A DNA stretch of 64,000 bases from NCBI RefSeq assembly GCF_039941015.1, contig NZ_JBDVFI010000020.1. One strand, given 5' to 3'. Both the position numbers and the translations under genes were made by a program. The notes below the pieces were generated by a model that saw only the letters and a program-made list of their open reading frames with translations, did no database searches and was not told the origin of the DNA. How positions within the stretch are numbered: the first letter of the stretch is position 1; each line of letters opens with the position of its first letter. The DNA is from Sedimentitalea sp039941015. Lineage in GTDB: Bacteria; Pseudomonadota; Alphaproteobacteria; Rhodobacterales; Rhodobacteraceae. Shown here one piece after another: positions 54,738 through 64,000 of this stretch.

Positions 54738-55052
54738 ATGCCCCGCGAATTCACTCCCAAAGTCGTCACCGCATCGGACCTGTTAGAAGGCGATGTCATT
54801 TACCTGACGGCCAACGATGACTGGAGCCGTGATCTTGTAGATGCCGAAATCATCACCGACGAGGCCCACGCACAGTTGCGCCTGCTTGATGCAGAGCGTC
54901 AAGCCAACCGCATTGTTGGTGCTTATCTCGCCGAGATGCAGCCCGCCGCCAGCGGCCCGCAACCCACCCATTTCCGAGAGGAATTCCGCCGGACCGGGCC
55001 ATCGAACTATGCCCACGGCAAACAGGAAACACAGGCCGGGCTGCGCGGGTAA
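54738..55052 (+). CDS. DUF2849 protein, first gene of the sulfite-reduction operon
   Basis: 104 residues matching the DUF2849 pattern (PKVVTASDLLEGDVIYLTANDDW, then ALRLLDAE-like and VGAYLAEM segments). Function unknown; it is regularly found just upstream of cysI in alphaproteobacteria. TTGAGGA lies eight bases before the ATG. Small, soluble, no cysteines. Confidence 0.9.
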   Translation: MPREFTPKVVTASDLLEGDVIYLTANDDWSRDLVDAEIITDEAHAQLRLLDAERQANRIVGAYLAEMQPAASGPQPTHFREEFRRTGPSNYAHGKQETQAGLRG

Positions 55053-55099
55053 GATATACCGCCAGCCAGCGCGTCACCTCTCCAGACAGGACAGACCAG

Positions 55100-56764
<1,665 letters not shown>

Positions 56765-56768
56765 GCCC

Positions 56769-57527
56769 ATGCTTGATCTCGCAGAAAATGCGCCCGCCGG
56801 CGGCCTCAATGCCGCCGCGCTGAGGGCCAAGGTGGACGAGCTGAATGCACGTTACCGGCATCACAGCGCCACTGCGGTGATGCAGGGTGCGTTGAAGGAG
56901 GCTGGCAATATCGCGCTGGTCTCAAGCTTTGGCGCGGAATCGGTTGTGCTGTTGCACATGGCCGCGGTGGCGGATCGGTCCACACCAATCCTGTTCATCG
57001 ACACCGAGATGCTGTTTACCGAAACGCTGGTCTATCAGACCGAAGTGTCCGAGCGGCTCGGCCTCACCAATGTGCGGATCATTCGCGCCGGTGACATTGC
57101 GGCGCGCGACCCGGACGGAACCCTGCATCGCAGCGATCCGGACGCGTGTTGTACCTTGCGCAAGACAGAGCCGCTGAACAAGGCGCTGGCACCTTTTGAC
57201 GGCTGGATCACCGGACGGAAACGGTTTCAGTCCGGCAAACGCGCCGCCCTTGATTTCTTTGAGGTCGAGGACGGCACCGGGCGCATCAAGATCAACCCGC
57301 TGGCCCATTGGGCGCCCGAAGACGTGCGCGCCTATATGGACGAAAACAGACTGCCCCGGCATCCGCTGGTGGCGCAGGGCTATCCGTCGATCGGATGTGC
57401 CCCCTGCACCTCACCCGTGGCCGAAGGCGAAGACCCCCGCGCCGGACGCTGGCGCGATCAGAACAAGGACGAATGCGGCATCCACTTTGTGAATGGCAAG
57501 ATGGTCCGTATAGGAGCAAACACATGA
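56769..57527 (+). CDS. cysH: APS/PAPS reductase CysH
   Basis: 252 residues. ATP-pyrophosphatase-type fold (ALVSSFGAESVVLLHM), two cysteine pairs DACCTLRKTEPL and GCAPCTSP that mark the 4Fe-4S APS-reductase type, and the catalytic C-terminal KDECGIH. It makes sulfite for CysI. The ATG at 56769 is four bases past cysI. cysD/cysN are outside the window. Confidence 0.95.
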   Translation: MLDLAENAPAGGLNAAALRAKVDELNARYRHHSATAVMQGALKEAGNIALVSSFGAESVVLLHMAAVADRSTPILFIDTEMLFTETLVYQTEVSERLGLTNVRIIRAGDIAARDPDGTLHRSDPDACCTLRKTEPLNKALAPFDGWITGRKRFQSGKRAALDFFEVEDGTGRIKINPLAHWAPEDVRAYMDENRLPRHPLVAQGYPSIGCAPCTSPVAEGEDPRAGRWRDQNKDECGIHFVNGKMVRIGANT

Positions 57528-57928
57528 CAGTACTTGTAACCGACACCGGCTTTGGCCAAGATGACTGGACCGCCGGCTATTGCGATACAGGCAAGGCTGC
57601 CAATGATGCCGTGTCACTGGATATCGCTTCGGACACCGACCCGGCGGACGTACCGCTGCATTCGGGTCTGCAAATGATCCGCGTGGATTTCCCGAGTTCC
57701 GCAGACGGGCGTGGCTTTACCATCGCGCGGCAATTGCGACTGCGGGGCTATACCGGCCGGTTGCGCGCGCGTGGTCATGTGCTGGCGGATCAATACGCGA
57801 TGGCACGACGTTCCGGTTTTGACGAGGTCGAAATCGACGAGGCGCTGGCCAATCGGCAACCCGAAGATCAGTGGCTGGCCCGTGCAAACTGGCAGGAACA
57901 CGATTATCAGTCGCGCCTGCGCGGCTAA
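57524..57928 (+). CDS. DUF934 protein of the cys operon
   Basis: 134 residues with the DUF934 features VRVDFPSSADGRGFTIARQLR-like core and GHVLADQYAMARRSGFDEVEI. Unknown function, but consistently next to cysI/cysH; a role in sulfite reduction or electron supply is inferred from linkage. ATGA overlap with cysH. Confidence 0.9.
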   Translation: MTVLVTDTGFGQDDWTAGYCDTGKAANDAVSLDIASDTDPADVPLHSGLQMIRVDFPSSADGRGFTIARQLRLRGYTGRLRARGHVLADQYAMARRSGFDEVEIDEALANRQPEDQWLARANWQEHDYQSRLRG

Positions 57929-57997
57929 GCCCCCTTTCCCTGACATACATCAAAGATTAATCAGAGGTGTCGGTTATGCAGACCGGCAGTGTAAACG

Positions 57998-58840
57998 ATG
58001 ACAGAGATGACCCCCGTGACCCAAGCCACGACCGACGCCACCCCCGTCAAGACGCCGACCCTGCCCGATGCCCAGACGGTCACCTCCGTCAGACATTGGA
58101 CCGACCGGCTGTTTTCCTTCCGCGTGACGCGCCCACAAAGCCTGCGGTTCCGATCCGGAGAGTTCGTGATGATCGGTCTGCTCGGAGACAACGGCAAACC
58201 GCTCCTGCGTGCCTATTCCATTGCCAGCCCGGCCTGGGACGAAGAGCTGGAATTCTATTCGATCAAGGTTCAGGACGGTCCGCTGACCAGCAAGCTGCAG
58301 CATATCCAGCCCGGCGATCAGATCATTCTGCGCCCCAAGCCTGTGGGCACACTGGTCCACGACGCGCTGCTTCCCGGCAAGCGTATCTGGTTCTTTGCCA
58401 CCGGCACCGGTTTTGCGCCATTTGCTTCGCTTCTGCGCGAGCCCGCGACGTACGAGAACTATGACGAGGTCATCGTCACCCACACCTGCCGTGATGTCGC
58501 CGAACTTGAATACGGTCGCAAGCTGATCGACGATCTCAAGGCAGACGAGTTGATGCAGGAGTTGATCGGCGCCGAGAACCTGAGCAAGATCCGCTATTAT
58601 CCGACCACCACGCGTGAGCAGAGCCCCAAGATGGGCCGCATCACCAACCTGCTTCAGGACGGAACCGTGTTCAGTGATCTTGGCATTGCCCCGATCAGCG
58701 CCGAAACCGACCGTGCAATGGTCTGTGGCTCGCTTGGCTTTAATCAGGACATCAAACAGGTTCTCGAAGATTTCGGCCTTGTCGAAGGCGCAAATTCGGA
58801 TCCGCAGCATTACGTGGTCGAAAAAGCCTTTGTCGGCTGA
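57998..58840 (+). CDS. fpr: Ferredoxin-NADP reductase
   Basis: 280 residues: FAD domain with RAYSIASPAWDEELEFYSI and NADP domain with ATGTGFAPFASLLR; the C-terminal aromatic found in plant-type enzymes is replaced by the bacterial AFVG ending. It provides reduced ferredoxin or flavodoxin, here probably for sulfite reduction. The first ~20 residues are a Thr-rich extension, so an internal start is possible. Followed by a strong terminator. Confidence 0.95.
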   Translation: MTEMTPVTQATTDATPVKTPTLPDAQTVTSVRHWTDRLFSFRVTRPQSLRFRSGEFVMIGLLGDNGKPLLRAYSIASPAWDEELEFYSIKVQDGPLTSKLQHIQPGDQIILRPKPVGTLVHDALLPGKRIWFFATGTGFAPFASLLREPATYENYDEVIVTHTCRDVAELEYGRKLIDDLKADELMQELIGAENLSKIRYYPTTTREQSPKMGRITNLLQDGTVFSDLGIAPISAETDRAMVCGSLGFNQDIKQVLEDFGLVEGANSDPQHYVVEKAFVG

Positions 58841-58862
58841 CCTTTCCACGATCTGAAATGTG

Positions 58863-58900
58863 AAAACGCCTGCCCATAAGATGTTGGGCAGGCGTTTTTT
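58863..58900 (+). terminator. Strong Rho-independent terminator after fpr
   Basis: A perfect 14-bp stem (AAAACGCCTGCCCA / TGGGCAGGCGTTTT) with an 8-nt loop runs into six Ts (58895-58900), 22 bp after the fpr stop. Confidence 0.97.
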
Positions 58901-59012
58901 GTCTGTACGTTGATGGCTGCGCTATCGCAGTCAGCGTTCCCGATACCGTTGGCCGGAAAGCGAACACGCTCCCGGCCAACCAATTGGGCTCATAACTGCC
59001 TTTTGCTTTGGA

Positions 59013-59894
59013 TCAGAGACCCAATGCCGACCGAATCTGGTCCAGCGCTGCCTTCAGCAGTTCCGGGTTGTTCTTCGCCTGCTCAAGACCCGCCAACAGT
59101 GTCGCTTTCTTCGCTGCACCAAGATCCGACTCTGTCAGCGCGGTTGTCGCCTTGTCATAGTCAAACCCTTCGGTTGTGAAGAGCTCGGTCAGATTGGTGC
59201 TCGACTCGGCTGCAGCTTCCGTAGCGCTGTCCACAGCATCAGTAGCGGCGCCCTCTGCGGCGTCAGTCGCTTCAGCAGCAGTATTAGCAACCGAATCCGC
59301 TGCATCGCTGGCGGCCTCTGTCGCTTCAGTTGCAGTTTCGGTCGCGGCGCCGGCGGCCTCGGTTGCCGTATTGCTCGCCGCATCCGCCGCCTCGGTGGCA
59401 GTGTCGGTCACGCTTTGCTCTGCCGCATCCGCTGCTGCGGCCGCATCCGAAGCAACATCACTGGCAGCTTCTGTAGCGTCGGCTGCTGTGTCAGTCACGG
59501 CATCAACTGCATCCGTCGCCGCGCCTTCGACGCTTTCAGCAGCCGTAGTCGCCGCATCCGTAGCACTATCCACTGCCTCCGACGCCGCTTCCACAGCACT
59601 TTCTGTTCCGTTCGTCGCGGCATCAACTGCACTTTCTACAGCCTCTGTCGTGGCATCAACCGCGCTGTCGACGGCATCCGCAGTCGCATCAGCCGCTTCT
59701 GTAACCGCCTCAGTTACTGCAGTGGTTGCTTCGCTTGCGGCCTCCGTCGCCTCCGTCACAGCTTCTTCAGCAGCAGTTTCGGTCTTGTCCGCCGCTTCCG
59801 TCACAGCTTGATTTACTTCTTCCTGATTGTTCAGGTAGTAATATCCCGCACCGGCAACAGCTGCGGCAGCAACGACCCAGATCACTGGTTTCAT
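59013..59894 (-). CDS. Low-complexity acidic Ala/Thr/Glu-repeat membrane-anchored protein
   Basis: 293 residues: a hydrophobic anchor at 3-20 (VIWVVAAAAVAGAGYYYL), a repeat region from about 30 to 232 built almost only from Ala, Thr, Glu, Asp, Ser and Val, and a compact C-terminal domain (235-293, ELFTTEGFDYDKATTAL, ending in AALDQIRSALGL). No Lys or Arg occurs from residue 38 to 247. The repeats are loosely 7-11 residues long and would form acidic amphipathic helices or stay unfolded, like LEA-type proteins. The start at 59894 has GGAG upstream. Function unknown. Confidence 0.85.
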   Translation of the reverse strand: MKPVIWVVAAAAVAGAGYYYLNNQEEVNQAVTEAADKTETAAEEAVTEATEAASEATTAVTEAVTEAADATADAVDSAVDATTEAVESAVDAATNGTESAVEAASEAVDSATDAATTAAESVEGAATDAVDAVTDTAADATEAASDVASDAAAAADAAEQSVTDTATEAADAASNTATEAAGAATETATEATEAASDAADSVANTAAEATDAAEGAATDAVDSATEAAAESSTNLTELFTTEGFDYDKATTALTESDLGAAKKATLLAGLEQAKNNPELLKAALDQIRSALGL

Positions 59895-60029
59895 GACGTT
59901 CTCCAAATTTCCAACACAGACACCCGAGCGGTATCAATTGCCCGCTAGATCTGCTTCATGTTGCGCACAATCAAGGGGAAATTGCAGCCCCAACGCCGCA
60001 ATTCGGGCATTTCGGCAAAGAATTGCGAC

Positions 60030-60058
60030 TTGAACCGCAGCGCCGCCAAAGATAGGTT
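60030..60058 (+). promoter_or_regulatory. Possible infC promoter
   Basis: TTGAAC (60030-60035), 17 bp, TAGGTT (60053-60058). Modest match placed 39 bp before the proposed start. Confidence 0.3.
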
Positions 60059-60096
60059 TACGTTTCAGATATTCGAACGATCAAAGGAACGATTCC

Positions 60097-60645
60097 ATAG
60101 CCCGCAGACCTCATAACGCGCCGCCAACCCGTGACACCGGCCCGCGCGTAAACGAAAATATCCGCACCCCCGAAATCCGCCTAATTGGCGCCGAGGGCGA
60201 AAACGTAGGTGTGGTGACCCCTGCCCGCGCGATCGAGATGGCCATCGAAGTTGGGCTGGATCTCGTCGAGATTTCACCAAACGCAAACCCGCCCGTTTGC
60301 AAGATCATGGATTTTGGCAAGTTCAAATACGAAACCCAAAAGCGTGAAGCCGAGGCTCGGAAGAAACAAAAGACCATCGAGATCAAAGAGGTCAAGTTCC
60401 GTCCGAACACCGATACCAATGACTATAACGTCAAGATGCGTAACGTGTTCAAGTTCCTAGAAAACGGCGACAAGGTCAAAGTGACCCTGCGCTTTCGTGG
60501 CCGCGAGATGGCCCACCAGAACCTTGGTCGCGAGTTGCTCGAACGTGTCGCCGAAGACACCAAGGACATCGGCCGGATCGAGAACTTTCCCAAGATGGAA
60601 GGTCGTCAGATGGTCATGCTGATCGGGCCTTTGCCGAACAAATAA
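60097..60645 (+). CDS. infC: Translation initiation factor IF-3 with non-canonical ATA start
   Basis: 182 residues with complete N- and C-terminal domains (GPRVNENIRTPEIRLIG; RFRGREMAHQNLGRELLERV). The first in-frame ATG/GTG/TTG is at 60211, which would delete the first 38 conserved residues. The conserved N-terminus ARRPHNAPPTRDTG is encoded straight after an ATA codon at 60097 with AAGGA eight bases upstream. A rare start fits the known autocontrol of infC, where IF-3 rejects non-canonical codons. The terminator follows at 60680. Confidence 0.93.
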   Translation: MARRPHNAPPTRDTGPRVNENIRTPEIRLIGAEGENVGVVTPARAIEMAIEVGLDLVEISPNANPPVCKIMDFGKFKYETQKREAEARKKQKTIEIKEVKFRPNTDTNDYNVKMRNVFKFLENGDKVKVTLRFRGREMAHQNLGRELLERVAEDTKDIGRIENFPKMEGRQMVMLIGPLPNK

Positions 60646-60679
60646 ACGCTGGCGGCTCAGCTCACCATGCCTTGAATAG

Positions 60680-60713
60680 AAAACGCCCGGCAACTCTTGC
60701 CGGGCGTTTTTTT
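60680..60713 (+). terminator. Strong Rho-independent terminator after infC
   Basis: Stem AAAACGCCCGGCAA / TTGCCGGGCGTTTT (14 bp) with a 3-nt loop and seven Ts (60707-60713), 34 bp past the stop. Confidence 0.97.
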
Positions 60714-60782
60714 ATTTCGGGTCTATTCTGATCCTGGCATCAAACACGCAGCGTTGCGCCCTTGCCTGCGGAACAGTGTTTG

Positions 60783-60968
60783 TTACCCGCTGATGGGTGC
60801 GCAGACAGTGGCCCCGGCATCCGTTGTCGCCAGCTGATAACCTGCGGTACAACTTGCATTGCCTGCCTTGTCGAACGTCGGCTGAACATAGACCGGTACC
60901 GGCTCGGGCTGTGCACAGGCGGTCAAACCCAGAGCAACGGCACCCAATGCAAACATCTTGAATTTCAT
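60783..60968 (-). CDS. Small lipoprotein
   Basis: 61 residues: lipoprotein signal with lipobox LTAC (Cys18), then a short Pro/Val linker and a 40-residue tail with two further cysteines (ASCTAGYQL, TVCAPISG) that could form one disulfide. AGAGGGTAG lies shortly before the ATG. No family recognised. Confidence 0.7.
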   Translation of the reverse strand: MKFKMFALGAVALGLTACAQPEPVPVYVQPTFDKAGNASCTAGYQLATTDAGATVCAPISG

Positions 60969-61097
60969 GATCTTCTACCCTCTTGTTGCCAAAAGAAATT
61001 CACCGATTGGTTGAATCTCTCTTCACGATACGTGTTCAACACCAAGCTGGCAACTCTACAGAAGGCAAGGCATCAGGCTGAGGCCGAAACTTGCCAC

Positions 61098-61141
61098 CAC
61101 CGCGCCGGTCTCTCCCCCGAAAAGGAAAATCCGGCGCGGTG
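61098..61141 (-). terminator. Inverted repeat after coxM
   Basis: CACCGCGCCGG / CCGGCGCGGTG, 11 bp perfect, with a 22-nt loop, 31 bp past the coxM stop. Long loop and no T-run make it a weak terminator candidate. Confidence 0.4.
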
Positions 61142-61172
61142 CGTGATCTGATTGGATCTGCGTCTTCGCGTA

Positions 61173-61961
61173 TCAGCTCGCGGCCTTGACCGCCCGCTGT
61201 GTCATCACCTTGATGATGTGCGCGCGATAGTCGCCGGTTCCGTGAAGATCCGATATCATGCCATCGCCGCTCAGGCTCAGCCCATCAATCGCCTCTGCCG
61301 AAAAATTGCCCGACAGCGCAGCCTCGGCCTCGCTCCAACGGAACACGCCTTCTTCCGACGCCCCGGTCACTGCAACCCGTACGCCATCGGCAAAACGGGC
61401 CACGAATACGCCCACCAGCGCAAAGCGTGACGCCGGCTGCTCAAACTTCTGGTAGTTCGCCGCCTCTGGCACCGGGAAACGCACCGAGGTGATCACTTCC
61501 CCCTCTTCCAGAGCCGTGGTGAACATACCCTGAAAATAGTCGTCCGCCGCAATTTCGCGTGAATTCGTGACAATGGTTGCGCCGCTGGCAAGGGCCGCCG
61601 ACGGATAACAGGCCGCCGGGTCATTGTTGGCGAGGCTACCGCCAATGGTGCCGCGATTGCGAACGGCCGGATCACCGATGTTGCCGGCCAGCGCGGCCAG
61701 CGCCGGATAGGCCGACGCCGCGTCCATTGCGACAGTCCCATGGTTGGTGCCGCCGCCAATGGTCACAACACCATCAGCGCTGCTCACACCCTTCATGGCC
61801 GCAATCCCTGTCAGGCTCACCAACCGTGAAGGGCTTGCCAAACGCTGCTTGAGGGTCGGGATCAAAGTCTGCCCACCACCAAGTGCCTGCGCGTCCTCGA
61901 CCGCCAACGCCGTGACTGCCGCATCAACGCTGTCCGGCTTGTCCACTTCAAAACTGTACAT
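61173..61961 (-). CDS. CO-dehydrogenase-like medium subunit (FAD-binding, CoxM)
   Basis: 262 residues of the molybdopterin-dehydrogenase FAD domain: AQALGGGQTLIPTLKQRL and the pair IGGGTNHGTVA, GNIGDPAVRNRGTIGGSLANNDPAA, which bind FAD. It shuttles electrons from the molybdenum subunit via 2Fe-2S clusters. It follows the large-subunit gene on the same strand after 92 bp; the 2Fe-2S small subunit is probably upstream, beyond the window. Confidence 0.92.
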   Translation of the reverse strand: MYSFEVDKPDSVDAAVTALAVEDAQALGGGQTLIPTLKQRLASPSRLVSLTGIAAMKGVSSADGVVTIGGGTNHGTVAMDAASAYPALAALAGNIGDPAVRNRGTIGGSLANNDPAACYPSAALASGATIVTNSREIAADDYFQGMFTTALEEGEVITSVRFPVPEAANYQKFEQPASRFALVGVFVARFADGVRVAVTGASEEGVFRWSEAEAALSGNFSAEAIDGLSLSGDGMISDLHGTGDYRAHIIKVMTQRAVKAAS

Positions 61962-61974
61962 TTCAGTCCTCCCA

Positions 61975-62040
61975 GAAGAGGCCCCGCCCCTTCATCTTTG
62001 TGCAAATACTCCGGGGGGTTCGGGGGGCTGGCCCCCCGCC
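61975..62040. repeat. GC-rich intergenic hairpin element between coxL and coxM
   Basis: The stretch holds CTTTGTGCAAATACTCCGG followed by runs of G and a hairpin GGGGGG-CTGG-CCCCCC (62022-62037). Elements of this form recur between genes in Rhodobacteraceae genomes, as I recall them. Only one copy is visible here. Confidence 0.45.
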
Positions 62041-62053
62041 CCGTTACTTCAGA

Positions 62054-64000
62054 TTAGCCTTGCATCGCGGCCCAAACGCGCGACGGGCTCAGCGGCATGT
62101 CGACATGGGTGACATTCTTGCCGCCCGATTGCAGCGCATCCACCACCGCGTTCACCACCGATGGCGGTGACCCGATCGCGCCAGCCTCACCACAGCCCTT
62201 CACACCCAATGGGTTATGGGTACAGGGCGTGCAGCTCGAGTGATCCACCTCGTAGAACGGCAGATCATCGGCACGCGGCATCGCATAGTCCATATAGCTT
62301 GCGCTCAGCAACTGACCGTCATCATCATAGATGCAGTGTTCAAGCAACGCCTGCCCGATCCCTTGCGCCAGACCACCATGGACCTGACCCGACACGATCA
62401 TCGGATTAACGATATTGCCGAAATCATCTGCCGCCAGCATCCGCTCGATGCTCACCTTGCCCGTCTCAGGGTCGACTTCGACTTCGCAGGCATAGGCACC
62501 GGAGGGGTAGGTAAAGTTCGACGGATCGTAAAACGCCGTTTCTTCCAGTCCCGGCTCGATATCCTCAAGCGGATAGTTATGCGGCACATAGGCTGCCAGA
62601 CAGACATCCCCCCAGGCCACCGATTTATCGGTGCCCGCAACGCTGAATGCGCCATCCTTCAGCTCGATATCGGCCTCAGCGGCTTCCATCAGGTGCGCTG
62701 CGATCTTGCGCGCCTTGTTGATGATCTTTTCGGTGGCACGAACCATGGCTGACCCGCCGACCGCAAGGCTGCGCGACCCGTAGGTGCCCATGCCCATCGG
62801 CGCGTTGGCTGTATCTCCATGCACGATCTCGACCATGCTTTCGTCGATCCCGATCATCTCGGCAATGACTTGCGGAAACGCGGTTTCATGGCCTTGCCCG
62901 TGCGAATGGCTACCGGTCATGACAACCAGTCCGCCTGTCGCGTTGACCCGCACCGTGGCGCTTTCATACAGCCCCGCGCGCGCGCCAAGCTGACCGACAA
63001 GATTCGACGGTGCAATGCCACAAGCTTCGATATAGCAATTCACACCCAGCCCACGCAGCTTGCCGTTCTTTTCGCTCTCGGCGCGACGTGCAGCAAAACC
63101 GGCGAAATCGCCCATCTCTTCCAACTTGTCCATCGTCGCATTGTAATCGCCAGTGTCATATTCCACTGCCACCGGGGTCGCATAGGGGAACTCAGTGATA
63201 AAGTTCTGCCGGCGCAGCGCAATCGGTTCCACACCCAACTCACGCGCGGCTTTGTCAACCACACGCTCCAGCTGATAGGTCGCCTCGGGACGTCCAGCAC
63301 CGCGATAGGCGTCCACCGGCACCGTGTTGGTAAACACCGCCTTGACGTTCACATAGATCAGCGGCGTCTTGTAGTTGCCAGCCATCAAAGTGCCATGCAG
63401 CCAGGTTGGAACCGACGGCGCAAAGGTCGAAAGATACGCGCCCATATTGGCCAGGGTATCAGTCCGCAGCGCGACAAAGTTGTTATCGGCATCCAGCGCC
63501 AGTTCGATCTTGGTCACATGATCCCGACCATGTGCATCAGACATGAACGCTTCTGACCGCGAAGACGTCCATTTCACCGGACGGTTCACCGCCTTGGCCG
63601 CAAAGGTACAGAATGCTTCCTCGGCATAATGGAAAATCTTGGTGCCAAAGCCACCGCCCACATCCGGGGCCACGACACGCAGCTTGTGCTCGGGAATACC
63701 CAGAACAAATGCGCCCATCAACAGCCGGATAACATGCGGGTTTTGGCTGGTGGTATAGAGCGTGTGATCGCCGGTTCCGCGGTCAAAATCGCCCACGGCC
63801 ACGCGCGGCTCCATCGGGTTGGCGACCATACGCTGATTGACCAGCTCCAGAGTCGTCACATGTGCCGCACCCTTGATCGCGGCATCCACCGCATCACGGT
63901 TTTCTTCGACAAAACCCCAGTCGTAACAGAGGTTGTTTTTCAGATCGTCATGAACCTTTGTTGCACCATCCGCCAGTGCCGCTTTCATATCAACGACGGC
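62054..64000 (-). CDS. Form II CO-dehydrogenase-like molybdoenzyme large subunit (partial)
   Basis: At least 648 residues, open to the window edge, so the N-terminus (about 130-150 residues) is missing. It is an aldehyde oxidase/xanthine dehydrogenase-type Moco subunit: PDVGGGFGTKIFHYAEE, the active-site loop VDAYRGAGRPEATY, GSHSHGQGHETAF and the C-terminal GVKGCGEAGAIGSPP with the base Glu. AYRGAGR is the form II signature; form I CO dehydrogenases carry AYxCSFR. True CO oxidation is therefore uncertain, and another oxidisable substrate is possible. Confidence 0.93.
   Translation of the reverse strand, partial: AVVDMKAALADGATKVHDDLKNNLCYDWGFVEENRDAVDAAIKGAAHVTTLELVNQRMVANPMEPRVAVGDFDRGTGDHTLYTTSQNPHVIRLLMGAFVLGIPEHKLRVVAPDVGGGFGTKIFHYAEEAFCTFAAKAVNRPVKWTSSRSEAFMSDAHGRDHVTKIELALDADNNFVALRTDTLANMGAYLSTFAPSVPTWLHGTLMAGNYKTPLIYVNVKAVFTNTVPVDAYRGAGRPEATYQLERVVDKAARELGVEPIALRRQNFITEFPYATPVAVEYDTGDYNATMDKLEEMGDFAGFAARRAESEKNGKLRGLGVNCYIEACGIAPSNLVGQLGARAGLYESATVRVNATGGLVVMTGSHSHGQGHETAFPQVIAEMIGIDESMVEIVHGDTANAPMGMGTYGSRSLAVGGSAMVRATEKIINKARKIAAHLMEAAEADIELKDGAFSVAGTDKSVAWGDVCLAAYVPHNYPLEDIEPGLEETAFYDPSNFTYPSGAYACEVEVDPETGKVSIERMLAADDFGNIVNPMIVSGQVHGGLAQGIGQALLEHCIYDDDGQLLSASYMDYAMPRADDLPFYEVDHSSCTPCTHNPLGVKGCGEAGAIGSPPSVVNAVVDALQSGGKNVTHVDMPLSPSRVWAAMQG

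Noticed and set aside
59176..59811. 211-codon Ala/Ser/Val-rich frame opposite the acidic repeat gene
   Set aside because: Its periodicity is the complement of the repeat gene. The minus strand has the ribosome-binding site, membrane anchor and folded C-terminal domain.

Overview
The window reads as chromosomal DNA of a GC-rich alphaproteobacterium, most likely Rhodobacteraceae (Roseobacter group). Supporting signs are the gene run trpG-trpD-trpC-moaC-moeA-lexA followed by comEC, gltX and gltA; a GAAC-N7-GAAC SOS box overlapping the lexA promoter; an infC gene with no ATG/GTG/TTG start and an ATA codon where the conserved IF-3 N-terminus begins; a sulfite-reduction operon carrying DUF2849 and DUF934 genes; and several DUF/TRAP/CO-dehydrogenase-type genes common in marine Roseobacters. 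I saw no insertion sequence, prophage, integrase or CRISPR array; most of the window is ordinary core genome. Taxonomy is inferred from gene content and was not checked by a search.

Layout. 1-2.7 kb: end of a membrane protein, a fatty-acid desaturase with an 18-bp palindrome upstream, and a DUF2235 hydrolase. 2.7-7 kb (minus strand): yfgM-like gene, bamB, der and marC, the envelope/ribosome-assembly cluster. 7-12.3 kb: an RND efflux pair (adaptor plus an oversized 1277-residue permease with altered proton-relay residues). 12.3-20.8 kb: acetyltransferase, Atm1-type ABC exporter, LysM protein, LOG-family protein overlapping tail-to-tail with RarD, superoxide dismutase, FkbM methyltransferase, divergent polysaccharide deacetylase. 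21-25.8 kb: trpGDC-moaC-moeA with start/stop overlaps (ATGA) throughout, then lexA with its own SOS promoter. 25.8-32 kb: comEC, a two-domain GNAT, gltX, gltA. 32.3-36 kb (minus): two tRNA-Val genes (anticodons UAC and CAC), a histidine phosphatase, an HU-like protein and lon. 36.5-40.7 kb: small Cys-rich periplasmic protein, tgt, SPFH/NfeD pair, CDF-like transporter. 40.8-45.8 kb: an unrecognised four-gene operon. 45.9-47.6 kb: two Fe-S assembly genes and a 2-oxoglutarate oxygenase. 47.7-54.1 kb (minus): a complete TRAP transporter (dctPQM) with its two-component system dctBD. 54.1-58.9 kb: an Lrp/AsnC regulator divergent from a DUF2849-cysI-cysH-DUF934-fpr assimilatory sulfur operon closed by a strong terminator. 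59-60.7 kb: an extremely low-complexity acidic protein and infC. 60.8-64 kb: small lipoprotein and the coxM/coxL genes of a form II CO-dehydrogenase-like molybdoenzyme (coxL runs off the window).

Best candidates for something undescribed: (i) the operon at 40820-45796, made of a 39-residue secreted peptide gene (too short for ordinary ORF calling), a 718-residue multi-pass membrane protein of no family I recognise, a periplasmic SBP_bac_3-type binding protein and a membrane-anchored pentapeptide-repeat protein, with no ABC ATPase or permease nearby; the last gene contains a perfect 17-bp inverted repeat. (ii) DctD-like protein that has lost the Walker A lysine and the whole GAFTGA region, next to two textbook-looking TGTGCG-N6-CGCACA dyads upstream of dctP and with no visible sigma-54 promoter. 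(iii) The 293-residue protein with 210 consecutive residues lacking Lys and Arg. (iv) Two perfect 18-bp palindromes in intergenic DNA.
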